Source of the DNA: Fidelibacterota bacterium
GTDB lineage: Bacteria; Fidelibacterota; UBA2242; JAFGTP01
Direction: 5' to 3'
DNA: 6,283 nt
NCBI GenBank assembly: GCA_021734005.1
Contig: JAIPJV010000128.1
Location: 1 to 6,283, forward strand
Each line of letters opens with the position of its first letter. The stretch's first letter is position 1. The notes under the pieces were generated by a model, which worked only from the letters and a program-made list of their open reading frames with translations, was not told where the DNA came from and made no database searches. Below, one piece after another: positions 1 through 5,335 of this stretch. A program made the translations under genes and the position numbers.

Positions 1-57
1 TTAATCGAACCATTTTTGGGTGGGAGTCTATTTAATTTCAGGTTCAATAGATTAGAA

Positions 58-88
58 GTATTTGAAAAAATATTTTTCTGGTAAATAC
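58..88. repeat. AT-rich hairpin-forming inverted repeat
   Basis: The left arm GTATTTGAAAAA (58-69) pairs with TTTTTC (73-78) and, after a 4-base bulge TGGT (79-82), with AAATAC (83-88). This gives 12 base pairs around a 3-base loop. It is mostly A-T pairs, so it would be weak as an RNA terminator; an operator or a DNA bend is equally possible. The pairing is read directly from the sequence; any function is conjecture. Confidence 0.5.
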
Positions 89-169
89 CATTATTCAATT
101 TTTATCATGCAATTTTAAAATAAAAAAATGTGTAGAAATTCCTCTGATTGGGAAAACCGGCTTGCATCT

Positions 170-189
170 AACTACTAAATGTAGTAGTT
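170..189. repeat. Perfect 8-bp inverted repeat upstream of the pseudo-activator gene
   Basis: AACTACTA (170-177) and TAGTAGTT (182-189) are perfect reverse complements separated by AATG. The element ends 55 bases before the start codon at 245. A compact dyad in this position would suit an operator for a dimeric regulator, possibly autoregulation by the protein encoded downstream, or a hairpin in the 5' leader. The symmetry is certain and the role is inferred. Confidence 0.5.
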
Positions 190-244
190 TGTTATGGAAA
201 TTGAAAAGATGTCTTCAATAATTGCATAATGAGGCGGGGACAGC

Positions 245-1732
245 ATGGTCAGCAAAACAAAATTTTACCAGGAAATTGCCACAAAACTGATGGGTAATTT
301 GGAACCAGGCCAGGCTTTCTGGGAATGTTTTCACTTCATCCAGCAGTATATGCCTCTGGATCGTATTGATATTTATTTGAATCCACATGATAGTGAAAAT
401 ATAAGGCAAATTGCTAATATTTCTGCTCAAGATTCAGAATTTGAAAGCAAAATTGCAGAGATCAGCCTTCCGGGTTTTACCTTTTTAAATAAAAAACCTG
501 ATAAAATTGCTCTAGTCAATAATTCCAGGAAAAATGAATTCACAAAAATAATATCTAGCCATTTCAAATCGGAATTTTCATCAATAATTATGGCTTCTCA
601 AAGGACACAAGGAGAGGAAATAATTCTTGTTTTTCAGGTCAGGGGAATAAATCGATACAATCCGCAAAATCTGGAAATTATTAAAAGTGTTCAAAATCTG
701 TTTTATAATAAAATAGAAAGTGGATTACAGTATTTCTCATTTTCTGAAGATCTTAAATATATTAAGGACGTAAAGCAATTTTTACAGGAAAAAATCACTC
801 CGGATAAATTAATTGGCCTTAATTCTGGCCTAAAATCAATTAATAGAGATCTGCGACCTCTGTACAATCGTAATGTTCCCATACTAATAGAAGGTGAAAG
901 AGGTATTGAGAAGAAGGCTTTTGCTTATCATATTCATCAAACTTCATGGCGCCGCAATAATCTCTTTCTAAGTTTTAACTGTTCCTCTTATAATAGTAAA
1001 GATGTATTTATAAAGTTGTTTGGCAAATCAAGTTCATCTGAAATTGGTCTTTTTGAATATGGACGTCAGGGCACAATTTTTCTGAATAACCTTGATGATC
1101 TCGATGAGGGCAACCAAAAAAGAGTGCTCGAAACATTGCGGGATGGAAGCCGGAAGTACCTGTCTAATTATTCAGAAAAGCCTTTAGATGTCAGGCTTAT
1201 CTGCACATTTAGCAATAAACATATAATCAGCGATGAAATTAGAGAGTTCGCTGGTAAATACAATATTGAGATTCCTCCTCTTAGAGAAAGGTCCGGTGAT
1301 ATTCCCTCTTTTTTAGAGCATTATACAAAAAAAATCAGTGATGAAATTGGTCTGGCATCAGCACCCAAAACAAGTTCTCAGGGCCTTCGAAATCTGATGG
1401 AATACGATTGGCCCGGAAATTTGCTGGAATTTAAAGCAATTCTGCGAAAAGAAATCTTTGATAATCCGACTGGACCGCTTTTGTTCAACCAATTATATCA
1501 AAATAAAGAAGAAAAAATAGAATTTAATCTGACTGATAAAGATTCATGGCCTGATCTGGAAAGCTATATAAAAAGGTATTTGCAAAAGGTGGTTGATAAT
1601 ACCCATGGACAAATTGAAGGTGAGCAGGGGGCTGCCCAAATTCTTGATATGCATCCCAACACCTTAAGGCACCGTTTAAAAAAGTATAATATTGCTTATG
1701 GCCGAAGCTGGCAGAATACAGCAGAAGAATAA
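245..1732 (+). CDS. Degenerate sigma-54 activator-like regulator (GAF-like domain, defective AAA+ core, FhlA-type Fis HTH)
   Basis: This 495-residue protein has the architecture of an NtrC/FhlA-type activator. Residues ~5-165 look like a GAF-type sensor, ~190-410 are a sigma-54-interaction AAA+ core, and ~445-485 are a Fis-type DNA-binding helix-turn-helix (GAAQILDMHPNTLRHRLKKY, of the FhlA kind). Landmarks of the core remain: NCSS 245-248, KLFG 257-260, PPLRER 344-349 and WPGN 389-392. Its working parts do not. Walker A is GERGIEKK (217-224) instead of GESGTGKE. The GAFTGA sigma-54 contact loop after LFG is deleted. Walker B is GTIFLNN (276-282) instead of GTLFLDE. The arginine-finger segment (FRxDLYYRL in active members) is shortened to FAGKYN. 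The sensor II arginine after WPGN is leucine. The protein therefore probably cannot hydrolyse ATP or open sigma-54 promoters, but could still sense a ligand and bind DNA. The start is ATG 245 with GAGG at 231-234. The reading frame is intact, so this is not a decaying pseudogene. Confidence 0.85.
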   Translation: MVSKTKFYQEIATKLMGNLEPGQAFWECFHFIQQYMPLDRIDIYLNPHDSENIRQIANISAQDSEFESKIAEISLPGFTFLNKKPDKIALVNNSRKNEFTKIISSHFKSEFSSIIMASQRTQGEEIILVFQVRGINRYNPQNLEIIKSVQNLFYNKIESGLQYFSFSEDLKYIKDVKQFLQEKITPDKLIGLNSGLKSINRDLRPLYNRNVPILIEGERGIEKKAFAYHIHQTSWRRNNLFLSFNCSSYNSKDVFIKLFGKSSSSEIGLFEYGRQGTIFLNNLDDLDEGNQKRVLETLRDGSRKYLSNYSEKPLDVRLICTFSNKHIISDEIREFAGKYNIEIPPLRERSGDIPSFLEHYTKKISDEIGLASAPKTSSQGLRNLMEYDWPGNLLEFKAILRKEIFDNPTGPLLFNQLYQNKEEKIEFNLTDKDSWPDLESYIKRYLQKVVDNTHGQIEGEQGAAQILDMHPNTLRHRLKKYNIAYGRSWQNTAEE

Positions 1733-1785
1733 ATTGGGATTGAGTAGGACTCCCTCCTGCCATCAAAAAATCCATCCATCCCAAT
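1733..1785 (+). repeat. Nested inverted repeat just after the pseudo-activator stop codon
   Basis: ATTGGGAT (1733-1740) is the perfect reverse complement of ATCCCAAT (1778-1785). Inside lies a second stem, GTAGGA (1744-1749) with TCCTGC (1755-1760), containing one G-U pair. In RNA this would fold as a stem with an internal hairpin immediately after the stop codon. The T-run that follows (CATCGATTTT) is short and displaced, so it is at best a weak terminator or a protective 3' structure. Confidence 0.4.
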
Positions 1786-1804
1786 CATCGATTTTAAAAA
1801 TGAA

Positions 1805-1839
1805 AAACCCCATAGATATATAAAACACCTATGGGGTTT
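1805..1839 (-). terminator. Rho-independent terminator of the sulfurtransferase gene, between convergent genes
   Basis: AAACCCCATAG (1805-1815) and CTATGGGGTTT (1829-1839) form a perfect 11-bp stem around a 13-base AT-rich loop. Read on the minus strand, the stem runs into TTTTTCATTTTTAAAA, a classical U-tract, 20 bases past the sulfurtransferase stop. Read on the plus strand only TTTA follows before AGGGGG, so it would stop the upstream plus-strand gene less efficiently. The stem is perfect and well placed, so the minus-strand assignment is strong. Confidence 0.88.
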
Positions 1840-1859
1840 AGGGGGCTCGAGGGACAATT

Positions 1860-2735
1860 CTAACGAGGATCTTTACCTGTTACTGTAGGATTATCGGGAT
1901 AGGAGCTCCATTCTGTGAAAGACCCTTCGTATAATTTTACATTTGGATAATTGAAGAAATGTTTGAAGAGGACATATTCATTGGTTGCTTCCCGGCCTGT
2001 ACCGCAGGAGCAGACAATAGTTTTATCTTTGGTAATATTTTTTTCATCCAGAATTTTTTTGATCTCTTCTTCATTTTTCAGCAGGCGGGAGTTATCTTCA
2101 GCCATTAAAGATTTCCAGGGCAAATTAACTGCGCCAGGAATATGCCCGGCTTTAATCCAGGGCCCCTGTCCTGCATAAATATCTTCAGGACGGGCATCAA
2201 GTACAATAGTATCATCCCTGTCTTTGATATTAAGGAATTGTTTATAATCTAAAAATATGTCACTCTGAACTTTTGCATCATAGGACGATTTTTTGACTTC
2301 GGGAAATTCTTTGGAAACAGGGCGATTTTCTTCAAGCCATTTGTCAAGTCCGCCATCCAGGAGATAGATATTTTTATGACCAAATCGCTTGAGTGTGTAT
2401 GCTACCATAGTCTGTTCAAGTCCATCACCCCAGCCTCTGAATAATCCTGTTCCAGTGTAAACAACAACTGGTTTATCGGGATCCAGTCCTACTCTGCTAA
2501 ATTCAGCTTGGGCCGCTTCTTTAGGGATCCATTTTCCTGGAGTACCATATTCTGGAACCCTGAAAAGTTTTTCACTCATGTAAACAGCGCCAGGAATGTG
2601 GGCTTTAATATAATCGTGAATATCTGGCTGCACATCCAGAATCTTAAAATCGCCATCATCAAGATGATCGGCGAGCCAATTAGTTGATGTCCACTTAATT
2701 TCATTTTGACCTAATGGGTATTTTTCTTCTTTCAT
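1860..2735 (-). CDS. Two-domain rhodanese-family sulfurtransferase (thiosulfate / 3-mercaptopyruvate sulfurtransferase type)
   Basis: The product (291 residues, the usual length for this family) transfers sulfane sulfur from a donor such as thiosulfate or 3-mercaptopyruvate to a thiophilic acceptor through a cysteine persulfide. It has two tandem rhodanese domains. The N-terminal one (about 15-140; AHIPGAVYM 45-53, LDGGLDKW 126-133) lacks a catalytic cysteine, as is normal. The C-terminal one (about 160-285; LDARPEDIYAG 179-189, GHIPGAVNLPW 197-207, EGSFTEW 270-276) carries the active-site loop CGTGREA with Cys244. A CG[ST]G loop start favours a mercaptopyruvate-type enzyme over CRxG rhodaneses, but Arg-Glu replaces the usual Val-Thr, so the substrate is unclear. 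There is no signal peptide, so it is probably cytoplasmic. The start ATG at 2735 has GGAGG five bases upstream. The gene stands alone, with a Fur-like palindrome in its leader and a strong terminator behind it. Confidence 0.9.
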   Translation of the reverse strand: MKEEKYPLGQNEIKWTSTNWLADHLDDGDFKILDVQPDIHDYIKAHIPGAVYMSEKLFRVPEYGTPGKWIPKEAAQAEFSRVGLDPDKPVVVYTGTGLFRGWGDGLEQTMVAYTLKRFGHKNIYLLDGGLDKWLEENRPVSKEFPEVKKSSYDAKVQSDIFLDYKQFLNIKDRDDTIVLDARPEDIYAGQGPWIKAGHIPGAVNLPWKSLMAEDNSRLLKNEEEIKKILDEKNITKDKTIVCSCGTGREATNEYVLFKHFFNYPNVKLYEGSFTEWSSYPDNPTVTGKDPR

Positions 2736-2740
2736 TTTAT

Positions 2741-2745
2741 CCTCC
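2741..2745 (-). promoter_or_regulatory. Strong Shine-Dalgarno site for the sulfurtransferase gene
   Basis: On the minus strand GGAGG lies five bases before the ATG at 2735. It fixes the start codon and shows that this genome uses canonical Shine-Dalgarno initiation at least for some genes. Confidence 0.85.
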
Positions 2746-2755
2746 GAAATTTAAA

Positions 2756-2770
2756 TTGTAATGATTACAA
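2756..2770. promoter_or_regulatory. Perfect 7-1-7 palindrome resembling a Fur-superfamily (PerR/Zur-like) operator
   Basis: TTGTAAT (2756-2762), one spacer base, and ATTACAA (2764-2770) form a perfect 7-1-7 dyad 20 bases upstream of the sulfurtransferase start codon. Known Fur-family boxes share this geometry: PerR TTATAATnATTATAA and Bacillus Zur TCGTAATnATTACGA each differ from this site at one symmetric position per arm. Binding by a peroxide- or zinc-sensing repressor is an inference from that resemblance. No well-placed -35/-10 pair could be fixed, so whether the dyad overlaps the promoter is unknown. Confidence 0.5.
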
Positions 2771-3083
2771 ACAAACAACAATTTTAGATTATGCACTTTT
2801 AAAAAGGTTACAAAATATTTGGTGTAGGCGTTCTCTGCAAGGCAGTTAATACTGCTTATTATTAATATAAAAGGAAAAGGCCTGTTGATTAGACGATCGC
2901 TAAAAAATACTGATGCTTTTGCCTTTCAGCTTAATGTAATAAAATGTAGATCAAATCATTTTACCTTAATTATTGCTAAAGTTTACCTGAAAAATTCATT
3001 AACATTTCTCATAGAGACCTCTAGGTGGCATTTTTCACCTTCCAGGCCGAATAATCTCTTCGAGATTTTCGGGATTAACCTTG

Positions 3084-3188
3084 GATTAATTAATGACTCC
3101 CAAAAACTGAGTTTTTTACATAAGTGGTATCTAAAACTATATTTATAATGTAATTAACTACTATTTTAGAAGGAGTCATGAATTAATC
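3084..3188. repeat. Large inverted repeat, 17-bp arms with one mismatch
   Basis: GATTAATTAATGACTCC (3084-3100) matches the reverse complement of GGAGTCATGAATTAATC (3172-3188) at 16 of 17 positions. The similarity continues outward to AACC (3077-3080) against GGTT (3190-3193), with a 2-base length difference. The arms enclose 71 AT-rich bases with no gene. The layout suits the ends of a small non-autonomous repeat element, or a large RNA hairpin. There is no transposase and no evident target-site duplication. The pairing is far beyond chance; the nature of the element is inferred. Confidence 0.65.
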
Positions 3189-3220
3189 AGGTTTAAAAAA
3201 ATTAACTAATAATAAAATGA

Positions 3221-3254
3221 GACAATATGTCTGAAATAATTGAAGACAATATGT
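3221..3254. repeat. 10-bp direct repeat upstream of grpE
   Basis: GACAATATGT occurs at 3221-3230 and again at 3245-3254, a 24-base period (a little over two helical turns). The first copy continues as GACAATATGTC, an imperfect dyad (GACA-ATA-TGTC). The pair ends about 110 bases before the grpE start. Same-face repeats at this distance could be binding sites for a regulator of the chaperone genes, but no known operator matches and the link is inferred. Confidence 0.4.
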
Positions 3255-3351
3255 GAAAAAAATACCTAAATAGACTGATATATTTTTGTTAATTTATCTG
3301 GTATTAAAATTGCAGGGAGACATTAAGCTCATATGAACTGCAAAAATAAAT

Positions 3352-3356
3352 AGGAG
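3352..3356 (+). promoter_or_regulatory. Shine-Dalgarno site that selects the GTG start of grpE
   Basis: AGGAG lies eight bases before GTG 3365. The nearby ATG at 3357 is out of frame and reaches a stop after three codons, so the GTG is the only sensible start. Confidence 0.8.
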
Positions 3357-3364
3357 ATGAAAAA

Positions 3365-4042
3365 GTGAACGAAGAAAAATCTAATGTAGAGAACAAAAAG
3401 AACGAAGATATACAGGAAGAACAAAATACAGAGCATACTGAAAACTCTGAAAACCAGGAAGATCAAAATGAAACAAAACAAGAAGTCGAGGAAAAGCAGG
3501 AATCTAAAGAAAGTGAAGAAGACATAAGGGGTTCGGAAGAAGACCTGAAATCCCGACTCAAGGAGACTGAAGAAAAAATGGAAGAAGTTATTACTGAAAA
3601 CGAAAAGCTAAATGATAAATTTACCCGATTGGCTGCTGAATTTAAAAATTATAAAAAGAGAACCCGCAAAGAAGAACAGGAAAGACTCAAATACGAAGGT
3701 AAGAACATTCTAAAAGAGTTGCTCCCTGTTTTTGATGATATTGATAGAGCCGTTGAACACCAGGAAAACAGTGCAAAAAAGGATAGCGAGGAAAGTTCCA
3801 AACAGGATTCTGATAATGGCGGGCTGCAAATGATTCACAAAAAATTGCATAATGTACTCAATAATTTAGAAGTGGAAAAGTATGACTCTGTAGGAGAGGA
3901 ATTTGATCCCGATCTCCACCATGCAATTATGACAAAGGAAAGTGAAGAACATGATTCCGATATTGTTCTGGAGGAAATTGAAAAGGGATATATGTACAAG
4001 GACAAAGTTTTACGTTACGCAAGAGTAATCGTTAGCAAATAA
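3365..4042 (+). CDS. grpE: Nucleotide exchange factor GrpE (DnaK co-chaperone)
   Basis: GrpE dimers release ADP, and hence substrate, from DnaK in the cytoplasm. The 225-residue product begins with about 58 very acidic, Gln/Glu/Asn-rich residues that are likely disordered. A long coiled coil follows (about 60-112, including RLAAEFKNYKKRTRKE 88-103), then the dimer-helix motif LLPVFDDIDRAVEH (119-132). The head begins around GLQMIHKKLHNVL (153-165), continues through VGEEFDPDLHHAIM (176-189), and ends with the family signature GYMYKDKVLRYARVIVSK (208-225). Between residues 133 and 152 there is a charged, Ser/Lys/Asp-rich insertion where most GrpE proteins are shorter. Translation starts at GTG 3365 with AGGAG upstream. 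The gene lies 18 bases before dnaJ and is almost certainly cotranscribed with it. Unlike the common hrcA-grpE-dnaK-dnaJ order, neither hrcA nor dnaK is adjacent. Confidence 0.96.
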   Translation: MNEEKSNVENKKNEDIQEEQNTEHTENSENQEDQNETKQEVEEKQESKESEEDIRGSEEDLKSRLKETEEKMEEVITENEKLNDKFTRLAAEFKNYKKRTRKEEQERLKYEGKNILKELLPVFDDIDRAVEHQENSAKKDSEESSKQDSDNGGLQMIHKKLHNVLNNLEVEKYDSVGEEFDPDLHHAIMTKESEEHDSDIVLEEIEKGYMYKDKVLRYARVIVSK

Positions 4043-4060
4043 ATAAATGAGTTATATTTT

Positions 4061-5239
4061 ATGCCAAGAGATTATTATGAAGTACTGGGTGTTGACAAGG
4101 ATGCCTCACAAGATGAGATAAAAAAGGCTTATAGAAAAAAGGCCATGAAATACCATCCGGACAGAAATCCGGATAATGAGGAAGCAGAAGAAAAATTTAA
4201 AGAAGTCTCAGAAGCCTATTCTGTTCTATCAGATAAAAATAAGCGTCGAAAATATGATCAGTTTGGTCATGCTGGTGTAAATGGCGGACAGGCTGGAGGT
4301 GGCTTTGGTGGCGCCCAAGGCTTTAGTGGGCAGGGCTTTGGAGGCTTTGATATTTCTGATGCTCTCCGCATGTTTATGGATGATTTTGGCGGGTTTGGCG
4401 GATTTGAAGATTTTTTTGGTGGCAGCCGCCGAAGCAGTTCCCGCTCGCGTCGATCTACTAACAATCGTAAAAAAGGCAGTGATCTGAAAATAAAATTGTC
4501 ACTTTCTCTCAAAGAAGCTGCTGAGGGTACAACCAAGCATATTAAAATAAAAAGGATGGAAACCTGCGAGGCCTGTAATGGAAAAGGTGCTGAACCGGGT
4601 ACATCTTTCAAAACCTGTCCTGTTTGTAATGGACAGGGGCAGGTGCGCAATGTTCAGCGCTCAATGTTAGGTCAGGTTGTCAATGTGCAGCCCTGTTCCA
4701 ATTGTGATGGCCAGGGTAAAATTCCCGAAAAACCGTGTAAAAAATGCTCCGGATCCGGCCGGATTAAAAAGCAAAAAGATATTAAGATTGATATTCCAGC
4801 TGGCATTAGCACAGGCCATTATAAGACAATCCGTGGTGAAGGTAATGTAGGTGAAAGAAATGGACCCCGTGGCAATCTTGTTGTCTTCTTTGAGATCGAA
4901 TCCCACAAATATTTTGTCAGAAAAGATGATAATATCTTCATTGAGTTACATGTTTCTCCTGCTGAAGCTGCCCTTGGCAAGGAGATGAAAGTGCCCACAT
5001 TGAAAGGCGATGTAAAATTGAATATACCGGCTGGTGTCCAGTCTCATAAATTACTTCGATTGAAAAACAAGGGACTGCCCCATTTAAATGGTTCCGGTCG
5101 TGGTGACCAGTATGTAAGAATTGTTATCGATGTACCTGAATCTACTTCAAAAAAACAGAAGGAATTATATAAAGAACTGGAAAAGATAGAAAGAGGAAAT
5201 TTTAGCAATAATAACCGGTTTTCAAAAATTAAGCAATAA
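4061..5239 (+). CDS. dnaJ: Chaperone protein DnaJ (Hsp40, class A)
   Basis: DnaJ delivers unfolded proteins to DnaK and stimulates its ATPase. All class A parts are present in 392 residues, close to the usual length. The J-domain spans 1-70 with HPD at 32-34 and YDQFGHAGV at 65-73. A Gly/Phe-rich linker runs from about 74 to 121, followed by a short Ser/Arg-rich stretch (122-138). The zinc-binding region has four CxxCxGxG repeats: CEACNGKG 169-176, CPVCNGQG 186-193, CSNCDGQG 212-219 and CKKCSGSG 226-233. The substrate-binding C-terminal beta domains extend to about 360 and include GNLVVFFEIESH and GRGDQYVRIVIDVP. No residue key to function is missing. The start ATG 4061 gives the canonical MPRDYYEVLGV N-terminus, yet no Shine-Dalgarno sequence precedes it in the AT-rich 18-base gap after grpE. 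Translational coupling to grpE is likely. The partner DnaK is not in the window. Confidence 0.97.
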   Translation: MPRDYYEVLGVDKDASQDEIKKAYRKKAMKYHPDRNPDNEEAEEKFKEVSEAYSVLSDKNKRRKYDQFGHAGVNGGQAGGGFGGAQGFSGQGFGGFDISDALRMFMDDFGGFGGFEDFFGGSRRSSSRSRRSTNNRKKGSDLKIKLSLSLKEAAEGTTKHIKIKRMETCEACNGKGAEPGTSFKTCPVCNGQGQVRNVQRSMLGQVVNVQPCSNCDGQGKIPEKPCKKCSGSGRIKKQKDIKIDIPAGISTGHYKTIRGEGNVGERNGPRGNLVVFFEIESHKYFVRKDDNIFIELHVSPAEAALGKEMKVPTLKGDVKLNIPAGVQSHKLLRLKNKGLPHLNGSGRGDQYVRIVIDVPESTSKKQKELYKELEKIERGNFSNNNRFSKIKQ

Positions 5240-5241
5240 TT

Positions 5242-5283
5242 TATCAAGATAAATCGCTGAATAATCAGTAGTATATCTTGTTA
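5242..5283 (+). repeat. Nested inverted repeat after dnaJ
   Basis: TATCAAGATA (5242-5251) pairs with TATCTTGTTA (5274-5283) at 9 of 10 positions. Inside it CTGA-ATAA-TCAG (5257-5268) forms a second small hairpin, extended by a G-U pair. It begins three bases after the dnaJ stop codon. The stem is AT-rich, and the nearest T-run (seven T at 5302-5308) is 18 bases further on. It may therefore be an inefficient terminator or a 3'-end stabiliser rather than a classical terminator. Confidence 0.4.
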
Positions 5284-5335
5284 TGGAATTATTGCCGATG
5301 ATTTTTTTACTAATAATTTTTATTTTCCTAAAAAT

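Larger units (their letters stand above)
1..244. other. Non-coding leader region upstream of the pseudo-activator gene
   Basis: No credible gene lies in this AT-rich stretch; stop codons are frequent on both strands. It contains a long AT-rich hairpin (58-88), a perfect inverted repeat (170-189) and a GGAGTC/AGGTT element (23-44) that partly matches sequences at 3077-3193. No promoter is convincing. The best sigma-70-like pair, TTGAAA 201-206 and CATAAT 225-230, would put the transcript start inside the ribosome binding site. A sigma-54-like TTGCA at 162-166 has no GG at the strict distance. Confidence 0.6.
2771..3364. other. Long intergenic region with hairpins and repeats, no credible gene
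   Basis: This stretch separates the divergent sulfurtransferase and grpE genes. It holds several small dyads: GCAGT-TAAT-ACTGC (2842-2855), AGGTG/CACCT (3023-3027/3036-3040) and AATCTC-TTC-GAGATT (3053-3067). It also holds the large inverted repeat at 3077-3193 and a direct repeat at 3221-3254. The only long open frame, an 87-codon TTG-start frame at 2885-3148, runs through the hairpins and one arm of the large repeat, and its protein has no recognisable feature. No CIRCE element (TTAGCACTC-N9-GAGTGCTAA) or sigma-32-like promoter is visible before grpE. A structured RNA or a remnant of a small repeat element would fit the density of dyads, but neither can be shown. Confidence 0.55.

Noticed and set aside
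1..13. Possible minus-strand gene starting at ATG 13 and leaving the left edge
   Set aside because: Only four codons are visible and there is no Shine-Dalgarno sequence upstream, so it cannot be supported.
149..166. Sigma-54-like promoter (TGGG ... TTGCA) upstream of the activator-like gene
   Set aside because: The GG and GC elements are one or two bases too far apart; sigma-54 promoters need strict spacing.
201..230. Sigma-70-like promoter TTGAAA / CATAAT with an 18-base spacer
   Set aside because: Transcription would begin within the ribosome binding site at 231-240, leaving no usable leader.
3006..3050. Ten-codon minus-strand frame (MPPRGLYEKC) with a GGAAGGTG site inside a hairpin that would mask it
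   Set aside because: It looks like a leader peptide, but such short frames arise often by chance and it is about 270 bases from the next gene with no supporting attenuator structure.
2885..3148. 87-codon open frame with a TTG start and a purine-rich AAGGAAAAGG just upstream
   Set aside because: It runs through two hairpins and one arm of the large inverted repeat, uses rare-looking arginine and leucine codons unlike the neighbours, and its product shows no domain, membrane segment or signal peptide.
3089..3179. Twenty-nine-codon minus-strand frame beginning and ending in the arms of the large inverted repeat
   Set aside because: Start and stop both come from the repeat arms (CATGACTCC and GGAGTCATTAA), there is no Shine-Dalgarno site, and the peptide is featureless.
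4267..4650. Long open frames opposite or out of frame within dnaJ
   Set aside because: These come from the Gly/Phe-rich and zinc-finger coding bias of dnaJ; the peptides are Pro-rich or low-complexity and have no start signal.
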